From contig CACYDL010000152.1 in assembly GCA_902773195.1 (NCBI GenBank), forward strand, positions 1-17,300: a stretch of 17,300 bases of DNA. Reading direction: 5' to 3'. Origin of the DNA: an uncultured Lachnospiraceae bacterium. Lineage in GTDB: Bacteria; Bacillota_A; Clostridia; Lachnospirales; Lachnospiraceae. Under the pieces are notes generated by a model. The model was not told where the DNA came from. It saw only the letters and a program-made list of their open reading frames with translations, and made no database searches. Below, in pieces: positions 6,202 to 14,232 of this stretch (position 1 is its first letter; each line of letters opens with the position of its first letter). Made by a program: the position numbers and the translations under genes.

Positions 6202-7185
6202 TTACTTCTTCGCCAGATACTTGCGAAGGTCGAGGGCCACCGCGACGATGATGACAAGACCCTGGGCGATATAGGTGTAGGCCGGGTCCACTCCGAGGAA
6301 CTGGAGACAGATCTTCAGGATCTCGAACACCATGACGCCGACGAGGATCCCGCTGATCCGGCCGACGCCGCCGTTGGCGGAGACGCCGCCGATGGTACAG
6401 GCGGCGATGGCCTCCAGCTCATAGCCCTGGCCGGTGGCGGTGGACGCCCCGCCCGCCTTGGCTCCCACGAGGAAGCCCGCGAGTCCGTACATCATGCCGG
6501 CGAGGACGTAGATCCGGATGAGGGTCGACCGGACGTTGACGCCGGCGACCTGGGCGGCGCTCTCATTTCCGCCGATGGCGTACATGTACTTGCCGTGGCG
6601 AAGCTTGTTGTAAAGGAACCAGAAATAGCAGCCGATGAGCAGCGCGAAGATCATCAGGTACGGGATGGGGCCCAGCGATCCGCTGGCCACCGACAGGTAG
6701 GTCTTCTTGAAGCCGCCCATGGGCTGGTTGTTGGTGATCAGCGAGCAGAGTCCGTAGATGATGGTCTGCATGCCCAGCGTCGCGATGAAGGGCGGGACCT
6801 TCAGCACGGAGATCACGACGCCGTTGATGCCGCCGAAGCAGCCCATGATGAGCATGGTGATGAGAAGGGCCACCGGCCAGGGGATCTCGGGAAGCCACGG
6901 AAGCATCTTCGCCGAGTAGTCCGCCGCCTGGAGCATCATGGCGGCGAGGCAGGCCCCGAAGCCCACCGAGCGGCCGGCGGAGAGGTCCGTCCCCTTTGTG
7001 ATCAGGCAGCCTGAGACGCCGCAGGCGATGATGAAGCGCGGCGAGACGTTGAGGACCAGGTTCTTGAAGTTGTTGATGGTAAAGAAGTTCTTGGAAGTGA
7101 CTCCCGTTCCGATGGCCAGAATGGCGATCAGTATGATGATCGCGTTGTTCGACGCGATTTTTTTGATATCGAGCTTTTTCTCCAT
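6202..7185 (-). CDS. mglC: Galactose/methyl-galactoside ABC transporter permease MglC
   Basis: A 327-residue inner-membrane permease of the BPD_transp_2 family (ribose/galactose type), which forms the channel for sugar import driven by MglA. The sequence has about eight to ten hydrophobic segments. Family motifs are GTDLSAGRSVGFGA in the N-terminal half, the PPFIATLGMQ segment, and the cytoplasmic coupling loop AIGGNESAAQVAGVNV. ATG 7185 (MEKKLDIKK) is chosen because AGGGAG lies upstream at 7195-7200; the longer frame from TTG 7206 would overlap mglA. It begins 17 nt after mglA stops, so the genes are co-transcribed. The length is normal and there are no defects. Confidence 0.92.
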   Translation of the reverse strand: MEKKLDIKKIASNNAIIILIAILAIGTGVTSKNFFTINNFKNLVLNVSPRFIIACGVSGCLITKGTDLSAGRSVGFGACLAAMMLQAADYSAKMLPWLPEIPWPVALLITMLIMGCFGGINGVVISVLKVPPFIATLGMQTIIYGLCSLITNNQPMGGFKKTYLSVASGSLGPIPYLMIFALLIGCYFWFLYNKLRHGKYMYAIGGNESAAQVAGVNVRSTLIRIYVLAGMMYGLAGFLVGAKAGGASTATGQGYELEAIAACTIGGVSANGGVGRISGILVGVMVFEILKICLQFLGVDPAYTYIAQGLVIIVAVALDLRKYLAKK

Positions 7186-7202
7186 AAGTCCCGGCTCCCT
7201 CC

Positions 7203-8714
7203 TCAATTCCCGAATTGTGTGGCAAGCGTCATGATATTCTCCTGATTCGCCTCACTGCCGTCGATAAACCCGGTCACCCGGCCGTCGCACATGACCATGA
7301 TCCGGTCCGACATGCCGATCAGTTCGCCCATCTCGGAAGAGATCATGATGATGCTCTTGCCCTGCCGGGCCATATCCGCGATGATGCAGTAGATTTCATA
7401 TTTCGCGCCTACGTCGATGCCCCGCGTCGGCTCGTCCATGATGAAGACGTCGGGGTCGTTGGCCAGCCAGCGGCTGATCAGCACCTTCTGCTGGTTGCCG
7501 CCCGACAGGGACTGAATCTGCGTCTTCGACGAGGGAGTCTTGATGGAAAGCTTCGCCACGTTCTCCCGGACCAGATTCTCGATCTTCCTGTCGTCCAGCA
7601 TGAAGCCGCTGATCAGGTACTGGTTGAGGGAGGCGATGGAGACGTTGTCCGCCACAGAGAGAACGCCCAGAATACCGGTCTCCCGCCGGTTCTCCGTCAG
7701 CATGGCGATGCGGTTGTCGATGGCGTCCTTGGGCTGGCTGATGTCAAGCTCCTTCCCCTTGTAGGTGATGGTCCCGCTGGTGTGGGCCCTAAGGCCGAAC
7801 AGCCCCTCCATGAGCTCGGTGCGCTGGGCGCCGACGAGCCCGGCGACGCCCAGGATCTCGCCCTTCCTGACCTCAAAGCTCACGTGCCGGAAGCTTCGGG
7901 GATTGATGGACGTGAAGTCCCTGACCTCGAACACCACCTCGCCCGGGACGTTCTCGCGCTTCGGATAGAGGTTGGAGAGTTCGCGGCCGACCATCCTGGT
8001 GATGATCATGTCCGTCGTCAGCTCCTTCGCGTCCCAGGTCCCGATGTACTGGCCGTCGCGCATGATGGTCACTTCGTCGCTGATCCTCAGGATCTCGTCC
8101 ATCTTGTGGCTGATGTATACGATGGAGACGCCCTTGTCCCTCAGCTCGTTGATGATGCCGAACAGGGCCTCGACCTCCGCCGCCGTCAGGGAGGAAGTGG
8201 GCTCGTCCAGGATCAGCACGCGGCAGTCGGCCGAGACGGCCTTGGCGATCTCCACCAGCTGCATCTGGCTGACGCTCAGGGAGCCGAGTTTATCCTTCGG
8301 ATTGAAGCCAAGATGGACCTCCTTCAGCACCTTCTCCGCGTCCTCGTACATCTTCTCATGGTCCACCAGGGTAAACGGCCCTACCTTTTTCGTGGGATAG
8401 CGTCCGACGAAGATATTCTCTCCGATGCTGCGCTCCGGGATGGGCTGCAGCTCCTGGTGCACCATCGCGATGCCGCGGTTAAGGGCGTCGAGCGGTCCCT
8501 TGATGTCGACTTTTTCCCCTTCATAGATCACTTCACCCTCGTCCATGCGGTAGATGCCGAACATACACTTCATGAGGGTGGATTTTCCCGCGCCGTTCTC
8601 CCCCATCAGGGCGTGGACGGTGCCGGGGCGCAGCTGCAGCTGTGCGTTGTCCAGGGCCTTGACGCCCGGGAAGGACTTGCAGACGCCGCGCATTTCCAAT
8701 CGGTACTCAGACAA
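7203..8714 (-). CDS. mglA: Galactose/methyl-galactoside ABC transporter ATPase MglA
   Basis: A 503-residue double ATPase that powers the Mgl importer. The first domain has Walker [10 protein letters not shown] at residues 38-46, signature LSVSQMQ and Walker [12 protein letters not shown]. The second has the degenerate Walker [10 protein letters not shown] usual for this family (a Gln or Lys replaces the catalytic Lys pattern), signature LSGGNQQKV and Walker [13 protein letters not shown]. Translation most likely starts at TTG 8714: AAAGGGGG (8721-8728) lies 6 nt upstream, and this gives the typical family length. The open frame continues upstream to 8867 without resembling the family. The gene is separated from mglB by 194 nt that hold a strong hairpin, and it is followed closely by mglC. 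Confidence 0.92.
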   Translation of the reverse strand: MSEYRLEMRGVCKSFPGVKALDNAQLQLRPGTVHALMGENGAGKSTLMKCMFGIYRMDEGEVIYEGEKVDIKGPLDALNRGIAMVHQELQPIPERSIGENIFVGRYPTKKVGPFTLVDHEKMYEDAEKVLKEVHLGFNPKDKLGSLSVSQMQLVEIAKAVSADCRVLILDEPTSSLTAAEVEALFGIINELRDKGVSIVYISHKMDEILRISDEVTIMRDGQYIGTWDAKELTTDMIITRMVGRELSNLYPKRENVPGEVVFEVRDFTSINPRSFRHVSFEVRKGEILGVAGLVGAQRTELMEGLFGLRAHTSGTITYKGKELDISQPKDAIDNRIAMLTENRRETGILGVLSVADNVSIASLNQYLISGFMLDDRKIENLVRENVAKLSIKTPSSKTQIQSLSGGNQQKVLISRWLANDPDVFIMDEPTRGIDVGAKYEIYCIIADMARQGKSIIMISSEMGELIGMSDRIMVMCDGRVTGFIDGSEANQENIMTLATQFGN

Positions 8715-8826
8715 GTTGAAACCCCCTTTGCTTTTGCATTTCTCCCGGCGCCGGGGAACCCGCGGGGCTGCCGCGGCTCCGGGAAGCTCCGGACGCTCCG
8801 GGGAACGCCCGTCCTCCTGTATCTCC

Positions 8827-8858
8827 AAAAACGGCTGTGTGCGCGCACACACAGCCGT
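8827..8858 (-). terminator. Terminator/attenuator hairpin between mglB and mglA
   Basis: ACGGCTGTGTG (8831-8841) pairs perfectly with CACACAGCCGT (8848-8858) around a 6-nt loop. AAAAA at 8827-8831 gives a U run in the leftward transcript. It lies 50 nt after the mglB stop. The likely effect is partial termination, so that the binding protein is made in excess of MglA and MglC. The remaining leader (8715-8826) is very GC-rich with several small inverted repeats. Confidence 0.7.
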
Positions 8859-8908
8859 CTCTGACATTCATGATGACGCTGATTCTGCCGGAGTATCCGC
8901 TTCCGTCA

Positions 8909-9886
8909 TCAGCTCATGAACTCGTCGATGTTCTCCGGAGTTACCTTGACGTAGTTGACATAAATGCTCTGCTCGCCTTCCGCGTAGGTGTCGCCGGCGA
9001 GAAGTCCTTCCATCGCCTCGACCGCGCCGGAAGCCTGGCCGACGGCGTCGTTGAGGACGGTGCCGGTCATGTTGCCGGCCTTGACTTCGTTGAGGGCCGC
9101 GTCGAGCGCGTCGACGCCGACGAGGTAGATGTCCTTGTTGACCGTGCGGCCGGCCGCCTGGATCGCCTGAAGGGCGCCGATGGCCATGTCGTCGTTGTTG
9201 GCGAAGACGACTTCAATCTCATCGCCGAACTTGGTCAGGTCGTTCTGAGCGATCTCCTGGCCCTTCGCGCGATCCCAGTCGCCGCGCTGAAGGTCAAGCT
9301 CATCCACTTCGATTCCCGCGTCGGTCAGGGCCTTGACGGAGTACTCGGTTCTCAGCTGGGCGTCGATGTTCTCGGGATCGCCCTGGATCATGATATAGGA
9401 AACCTTGCCGTCGCCGTTGATATCGCCCTTGTTCTCGGTGTCGAGAATCAGCTCGCCCTGCATGGTTCCGGACTGGCTGGCGTCGCAGCCGACGTAGACC
9501 AGCTTGTCATAGGCGGCCATCTGCTCGGCGGTGGGCTCGCGGTTGATCAGGACGGTGGGGATGCCCGCGTTCTTGACCAGGTCGATGATCTGGTCGGCGG
9601 CGGAGGTCATGACCGGGTTGATGATCAGAGCGTCAACCCCCTGGGTGATAAAGTTGTTGATCTGGTTGTTCTGCTCGGCCTGGTCATTCTTGCCGTCCAT
9701 GACGCTTACCTCATAGCCCTTCTCCTCCAGCATCTCCTGAAGAGCGTTGCGGTAGGTGGTCATGAACGCGTCGTCGAACTTGTAGATACAGACGCCGACC
9801 TTCCCGGCGTCGTCGGCACACGCCGGAACGGCGGAGACGGCCATGGCGCAAACAGCAGCTGCTACGATCAGTCTTCCAAGTTTCAT
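8909..9886 (-). CDS. mglB: Galactose/glucose-binding protein MglB (ABC importer)
   Basis: A 325-residue exported binding protein that delivers galactose or glucose to MglA-MglC. ATG 9886 follows GGGAGGA closely; an in-frame ATG at 9901 lies inside that ribosome binding site region and is rejected. The signal peptide runs to about residue 24 and ends VPACA-DD. Compared with the E. coli protein, ligand residues are conserved: Asp39 and Phe41 (D14, F16), the Asn of VLINREP (N91), Asp and Arg of IDAQLR (D154, R158), Trp of GDWDRA (W183), ANNDDM (N211), GVDALD (D236) and TVLNDA (N256). The stacking or H-bonding His152 is replaced by Asn. The calcium loop DINGDGKVSY is present. It is the first gene of mglBAC and has a perfect -10 box. 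Confidence 0.93.
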   Translation of the reverse strand: MKLGRLIVAAAVCAMAVSAVPACADDAGKVGVCIYKFDDAFMTTYRNALQEMLEEKGYEVSVMDGKNDQAEQNNQINNFITQGVDALIINPVMTSAADQIIDLVKNAGIPTVLINREPTAEQMAAYDKLVYVGCDASQSGTMQGELILDTENKGDINGDGKVSYIMIQGDPENIDAQLRTEYSVKALTDAGIEVDELDLQRGDWDRAKGQEIAQNDLTKFGDEIEVVFANNDDMAIGALQAIQAAGRTVNKDIYLVGVDALDAALNEVKAGNMTGTVLNDAVGQASGAVEAMEGLLAGDTYAEGEQSIYVNYVKVTPENIDEFMS

Positions 9887-9937
9887 GCTTCTTCCTCCCA
9901 TAATGAAATATTGGGTGTCTGTTTTATCAACAATGTC

Positions 9938-9943
9938 ATTATA
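9938..9943 (-). promoter_or_regulatory. mglB promoter: perfect -10 with poor -35
   Basis: On the minus strand TATAAT lies at 9938-9943, about 50 nt before the mglB ATG. The region 16-18 bp upstream (around GTTCTT) is a poor -35, which fits a promoter that needs an activator such as the divergently encoded AraC-type regulator. Confidence 0.6.
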
Positions 9944-10005
9944 GAGGGGGCATTTTTAAAAGAACATCGAATAATTTCCGCTGTTTTTATGAAATTTCTC
10001 AGATG

Positions 10006-10022
10006 TTGAACCATTGTTTCAA
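10006..10022. promoter_or_regulatory. 17-bp near-palindrome in the divergent control region
   Basis: TTGAACCATTGTTTCAA is symmetric about its central T except for one base pair of positions (6 and 12). It lies upstream of both divergent promoters: about 70 bp from the mglB -10 and about 18 bp before the -35 of the rightward operon. This placement suits a shared operator; the cognate protein is unknown. Confidence 0.5.
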
Positions 10023-10039
10023 TAATTTTAACCATCTCC

Positions 10040-10069
10040 TTGACAGGACGTCCCGGTCCTCTCTATGAT
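10040..10069 (+). promoter_or_regulatory. Sigma-A promoter of the sensory operon
   Basis: TTGACA (10040-10045, perfect) and TATGAT (10064-10069, 5 of 6) are separated by 18 bp. An inverted repeat AGGAC (10045-10049) and GTCCT (10056-10060) sits in the spacer. The start of transcription would be near 10076, leaving a leader of about 110 nt that carries three of the four direct repeats. Confidence 0.65.
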
Positions 10070-10152
10070 TACAGGAAAGCATCCATTCTGTGATTACGGA
10101 CAGCGCCGGCTCTGAAACAACGTGAAAACATCCACTCTGTAATTACGGTAAG
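10062..10152 (+). repeat. Four direct repeats phased at about 25 bp
   Basis: Copies begin at 10062 (TCTATGATTACAGGAAA), 10087 (TCTGTGATTACGGACAG), 10111 (TCTGAAACAACGTGAAA, degenerate) and 10136 (TCTGTAATTACGGTAAG). Start-to-start distances are 25, 24 and 25 bp. Copies 2 and 4 extend leftward with CATCCA and match at 20 of 24 positions. Copy 1 overlaps the -10 of the sensory operon. AraC-type regulators often bind asymmetric direct repeats, so self-regulation is a reasonable inference. Confidence 0.65.
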
Positions 10153-10186
10153 GCATCGGCACGCGATGACGGAAAGGAGCCCCGCT

Positions 10187-11458
10187 ATGAATCACTACGG
10201 AATTCTTCTGGTGGACGACGAGGAAGAGGTGCGCAGCGCGATTCTGAGGAAGATCGACTGGGCCGCCCTCGGCTTCGACCGGGTCGGCGACGCGGAAAAC
10301 GGCGAGGACGCTCTGGAAAAGATCGAGTAGCTGAAGCCCGACGTGCTCATGACGGACATCCGCATGCCCTACATGGACGGCCTGGAGCTGTGCACCCAGG
10401 TCCGCCGGAAATACCCGGCGATGAAGCTCCTGATCTTCTCGGGCTTCGACGACTTCACCTACGCCAGACAGGCCATCAACCTGAACGTGACGGAGTACAT
10501 CCTGAAGCCGGTCAACCTGGAGGAGCTCACGGAGATCCTGCGGAAGGTGGCCGCGTCTCTGGATGAGGAGATCGCCCAGAGACGCAGCCTGGACCGCCTG
10601 AGAAGCATGTTCCGGGACAGCCTGCCCGGTCTCCGGGAGGTCTTTTTCAACTCGCTGGTGCGGGGCGGAATGGACGCCGCAAGGATCCGTCAGCAGATGG
10701 ACGCCTACGGCATCGACCTGGCGGGCGCGCGCAAATGGGACGTGGTCCTGACCGTGATCGAGCGGGAGAACACCCTGGAGGAGGCCCCGCTCAGAAGACT
10801 TGCCGTCAAGAGCTTTCTCGAGGACAGCCTGCGCTCCTACTACCGCTTCTGCGCCTTCAGCTCCCCCGACGGGATCGGCATCATCGTCGCCATCGATCAG
10901 GACAACTCCAAGACCAGCCTGCTGGACCTGCTGGAGGAGATCTGCCGGGAGTGCGCCCTGATGCTCGGCGTGACCGTGACCATGGGCGTGGGGCACAGCT
11001 GCACGGATCTTGCGGAGGCGCCGGCCTCCTTCCAGTCGGCCAGGGAAGCCCTGCGCTACCGCCTCTCCGGTCAGGCCGGGCGGGTGATCTACATCAACGA
11101 CCTGCACTGGCAGCGCGAAAACTCGGCGGTATCGGCCGTCGCCGACGCCAAGGCCTACATAGAGGAGCACTTCCACGATCCCGATCTCTCCCTGGACGCC
11201 GTCTGCCGGATCCTGCACGTGAGCCCGAACTACTTTTCCACCATTTTCAAAAAAGAGACCGGTCAGACCTACATCGCCTATCTTACTTCCCTCCGGCTCG
11301 AAAAGGCCCTGGAGCTTCTTCTGCACACCGACGACAAGACCTATGTGATCGCCGAGAAGATCGGCTACCCCGATCAGAACTATTTCAGCTACGTATTTAA
11401 GAAAAAATACGGCGTTTCCCCGACGAAATACAGGCGTATGCTGGAGGACAGGACGTGA
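10187..11458 (+). CDS. YesN/AraC-type response regulator, interrupted by in-frame TAG
   Basis: A 424-codon reading frame for a response regulator with a receiver domain (1-120), a linker (about 120-310) and an AraC-type double helix-turn-helix (about 320-423, with LSLDAVCRILHVSPNYFSTIFK and YVIAEKIGYPDQNYFSYVFK). ATG 10187 has GGAAAGGAG upstream. The first 47 codons give a good receiver start (MNHYGILLVDDEEEV). Codon 48 is TAG (10328-10330), where Gln is expected (IE-stop-LKPDVLMTDIRMP). The rest is intact, including phospho-acceptor Asp57, Lys107 and the DNA-binding domain. A restart at GTG 10343 or ATG 10349 would lack the first 52 residues or more and the acidic pocket, and has no good ribosome binding site. 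It overlaps the kinase gene by GTGA. The probable target is the divergent mgl promoter. Confidence 0.85.
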
Positions 11459-13242
11459 AGCGCAAACCTCTCTTTGAGCGCTACCGGATCAGCCGCGTGG
11501 TCTTCATTCCCTTCACGGTCACCGCCCTGGTGATCGTCGTTCTGGTGGGCGTCTCCATGTACGGACGCGCGCGCAGCCAGTACATGCGCGCGATCCTGGA
11601 GGAGAACCGGATCATCGTGAACCAGTCCGCCCAGTCGCTGGAGAGCTACCTGCAGGAGATCCTGAAGCTCTCGGACTCGGCCTACTACCACGTCATCAAA
11701 AACGCGGACCTCTCCGACCAGAACACCTATGACAAGGTCATGCTGCTCTACGAGTCCCAGAAGGAGCTGATCTCAAACATCGCGGTGTTCGACGAGACCG
11801 GACAGCTCGAGCTGAGCGTCCCGGCGGCGAGGCTGGCCGACGGCGCCTCTCCGCCCGTCGAGAAATGGTTCACGGAGGCCCTCTCCCGCACGGACATCAT
11901 GCATTTCTCCATGCCCCACGTCCAGAGGACCTTCGACGGGAGCGACGACGCCTACAGCTGGGTCATCACCTTCTCCCGGGCGGTGGAGATCCTGAAGGGA
12001 GCCGGCGCCTACCAGGGCGTGCTGCTGATGAACCTGACCTACGGCGGCCTGGAGCAGTACCTGGTGGACGTCTCCCTGGGCAGCAACGGCTACCTCTATC
12101 TCGTCAGCCCCGAGGGGGAGCTCCTCTACCACCCCAAGATGCCGCTCGTGAAGTCGGGCCTGATGGAGGAAAACCACGCCCTGGCGGGCACCCTTCACGA
12201 CGGGAACTACCGTGAGCGGTTCGGCGGGAAGGTGCAGAACCTGTGCGTCAAGACCGTCGGATATACCGGCTGGAAGCTGGTGGGCGTGACGCCGGAGAGC
12301 GGGTTCTTTATGAACGAGATCAAAACCGTCCTGTTCATGATCTTTATCATCCTCTCCATGCTCTACCTGCTGACGCTGATCAACTACGTCATCTCCACCC
12401 GCATCGCCACCCCCATCCAGCGCCTCGAAAAGTCCGTCAACGCCATCGAGGCCGGCGACCTGGACGCGGACATCTTCATCGGCGGCGCCTACGAGATCCG
12501 CCACCTGGGGACCTCCATCGACAAGATGGCGGGCCGGATCAAGGGCCTGATGGACGACATCGTGAACGAGCACGAGTCGAAGCGCAGGAGCGAGTTCGAC
12601 GCCCTGCAGTCGCAGATCAATCCCCACTTTCTCTACAACACCCTGGATATCATCGTATGGATGATCGAGAATGAGAAGAAGGAAGAGGCGGTCCGGATCG
12701 TCACCGCCCTGGGACGGTTCTTCCGGATCAGCCTGAGCCGCGGCAAAAATATCATCACCGTCCGCGACGAGCTGGAGCACGTGCGCAACTATCTCCTGAT
12801 CCAGCAGCGCCGCTTCAAGGACAAGTTCAGCTGGGAAATCGACGCGCCGGAGGACGCCATGGACCTGGCCTCCCTGAAGCTGATGCTTCAGCCCCTCGCG
12901 GAGAACGCCGTCTACCACGGAATGGAATTCATGGACGGAGACGGAAAGATCACCATCACGCTGCGGCACGAGGGGAACGGCCTGCTGTTCACCGTGGAGG
13001 ACAACGGGCTGGGCATGACGGAGGAGACCGTCCGGGGCCTGCTGGACGGCACGGCGAAGACGCACGCCTCCTCCGCCCACGGCTCGGGCATCGGGGTGCG
13101 CAACGTCAACGAGCGGATCCGGCTGTACTTCGGCGAGCCCTACGGCCTGACCATCGAATCGGAGCCGGATGAAGGGACCCGCGTCCTGATCCGTCTCCCC
13201 GCCGTCAGATACGAAGATATCGCGAAGCTGGAGGACGCCTGA
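11455..13242 (+). CDS. YesM/LytS-type sensor histidine kinase
   Basis: A 595-residue membrane kinase that should phosphorylate the adjacent regulator. The GTG start at 11455 overlaps the regulator stop by 4 nt. Segments in order: first membrane helix at about 15-37, an extracellular Cache-like sensor domain at about 38-288, second membrane helix at about 290-311, HAMP at about 312-365, His_kinase domain with phospho-acceptor His391 in QINPHFLYNTLD, and a HATPase domain with the N box LQPLAENAVYHGME (about 479-492), G1 VEDNGLGM (about 515) and G2 GSGIGVRNVNERI (about 544). All catalytic motifs are intact and the length is normal. With the next two genes it resembles clostridial systems in which a sugar-binding protein docks on the kinase sensor domain (the xylose XylFII-LytS pair is characterised). 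Confidence 0.93.
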   Translation: MKRKPLFERYRISRVVFIPFTVTALVIVVLVGVSMYGRARSQYMRAILEENRIIVNQSAQSLESYLQEILKLSDSAYYHVIKNADLSDQNTYDKVMLLYESQKELISNIAVFDETGQLELSVPAARLADGASPPVEKWFTEALSRTDIMHFSMPHVQRTFDGSDDAYSWVITFSRAVEILKGAGAYQGVLLMNLTYGGLEQYLVDVSLGSNGYLYLVSPEGELLYHPKMPLVKSGLMEENHALAGTLHDGNYRERFGGKVQNLCVKTVGYTGWKLVGVTPESGFFMNEIKTVLFMIFIILSMLYLLTLINYVISTRIATPIQRLEKSVNAIEAGDLDADIFIGGAYEIRHLGTSIDKMAGRIKGLMDDIVNEHESKRRSEFDALQSQINPHFLYNTLDIIVWMIENEKKEEAVRIVTALGRFFRISLSRGKNIITVRDELEHVRNYLLIQQRRFKDKFSWEIDAPEDAMDLASLKLMLQPLAENAVYHGMEFMDGDGKITITLRHEGNGLLFTVEDNGLGMTEETVRGLLDGTAKTHASSAHGSGIGVRNVNERIRLYFGEPYGLTIESEPDEGTRVLIRLPAVRYEDIAKLEDA

Positions 13243-14232
13243 ATGAAAGAGCGGATCATTTCTTTTCTGAAAAAATCGGGCGTCTGGATCGCCGCCGGCT
13301 CCGTGCTGCTTCTGCTGTACCTCGCCTCCTCGACGAATCTCATCCTCAAGGAGCGGGTGCCGGAGATCCACAAGATCTCGATCATCCTCGACTCCGCCGG
13401 CGACGACAGCTACGTGAGCTTCCGCAAGGGCGCCGACCGGGCCGCGGCGGAGCTGCACGCGGACATCAGCTTCATCACCCTCTACGACGACGACAGCTGG
13501 GAGCAGCAGAAATCCCTGATCGACAGGGAGACGGAGGACGGCGCCCAGGGGCTGATCCTCGCCCCCGTCAGCGGCAGCGCGGCGGCGGACATCAACGCCG
13601 ACCAGAGCACCCGTCTTCCCATCGTCTTCATCAATCACGACGTGACCCTGCAGGACAGCGGCAAGGGAGCCCTGATCACCTTCGACTACGAGGCCCTCGG
13701 CCGCGAGATGGGGGCGGCGGTCCTCCGCGAGAACGGCGGCTCCGCCGACATCTTCTTTGTGTCCCGGGCGAACGCCTACGGAAGCTCGAAGGCGCTCCGG
13801 CGCGGCCTGGAGACCGCCCTGGCCGGGAGCCGCTCCGCCTGGGAGACCGTGGTGATCCCCGACGGAAGGGAGGGAAGACGGCTCTTCCTGGACAGTCTCA
13901 GGCGCGGGAACAAGACCGTGCTGCTGGCCCTCGATCCGGACACCCTGGACGGACTCGTCTCCCTCCTGGAGGAGGCCGGGCCGGACGACGGCATCCGCCT
14001 CTACGGCATCGGCGGCAGCGTGAGAAGCGTCAAGGCCCTCAGCCGCGGGACCGTCTCGGGCATGTGCGTCACGGACGGCTTCGCCGAGGGCTACCTGAGC
14101 GTCAGGGATCTGATCGACAGGATCGAGCACACCTCCGGCACCATGGAGAACCGCGTGCTCTCGGGATACTACATCGAGGGGGAGGATCTGGATAATGAGA
14201 TTTACGAAAATCTTCTGTTTCCCATTGAATAA
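13243..14232 (+). CDS. Membrane-anchored periplasmic-binding-fold protein, probable kinase partner
   Basis: A 329-residue type 1 periplasmic-binding-protein-like protein (Peripla_BP_4 style). ATG 13243 follows the kinase stop directly, with GGAGG upstream. Residues about 12-32 form one uncleaved membrane helix with no lipobox, so the binding domain is tethered outside the cell. The core keeps the fold landmarks: KISIILDSAGDDSY at the first strand, a GLILAPV segment, IVFINHD at the hinge, ALDPDTLDG and LYGIGGSV in the second lobe. Unlike MglB it has no calcium loop, and its ligand residues are largely different. The location between a LytS-type kinase and an MglB-like lipoprotein suggests a sensory rather than transport role, as for XylFII. 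The ligand cannot be assigned from sequence. Confidence 0.75.
   Translation: MKERIISFLKKSGVWIAAGSVLLLLYLASSTNLILKERVPEIHKISIILDSAGDDSYVSFRKGADRAAAELHADISFITLYDDDSWEQQKSLIDRETEDGAQGLILAPVSGSAAADINADQSTRLPIVFINHDVTLQDSGKGALITFDYEALGREMGAAVLRENGGSADIFFVSRANAYGSSKALRRGLETALAGSRSAWETVVIPDGREGRRLFLDSLRRGNKTVLLALDPDTLDGLVSLLEEAGPDDGIRLYGIGGSVRSVKALSRGTVSGMCVTDGFAEGYLSVRDLIDRIEHTSGTMENRVLSGYYIEGEDLDNEIYENLLFPIE

Noticed and set aside
7828..7860. Second Walker A of MglA (GAQRTE) as a defect
   Set aside because: Degenerate second Walker A motifs of the GLVGAxRT type are normal for MglA/RbsA-family ATPases.
7215..8864. 549-codon plus-strand frame opposite mglA
   Set aside because: Shadow of mglA; composition biased and no recognisable motif.
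10062..10152. The direct repeats as a CRISPR array or plasmid iterons
   Set aside because: Units are 17 bp, degenerate, with 7-8 bp gaps, and lie in a promoter region; no cas or replication gene is near.
10328..10330. TAG as pyrrolysine or the GH31 TGA as selenocysteine
   Set aside because: TAG replaces an ordinary Gln position in a receiver loop and TGA replaces a Trp in a dead glycosidase. No SECIS-like hairpin was evident after the TGA and no Pyl genes are in view.
10094..11326. 410-codon minus-strand frame opposite the response regulator
   Set aside because: Antisense shadow; the plus strand shows receiver and AraC motifs on both sides of the TAG.
11773..14130. 785-codon open frame on the minus strand
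   Set aside because: It is antisense to the intact kinase and binding-protein genes, rich in Asp, His, Val and Gly from GC-rich third positions, with no domain or ribosome binding site.
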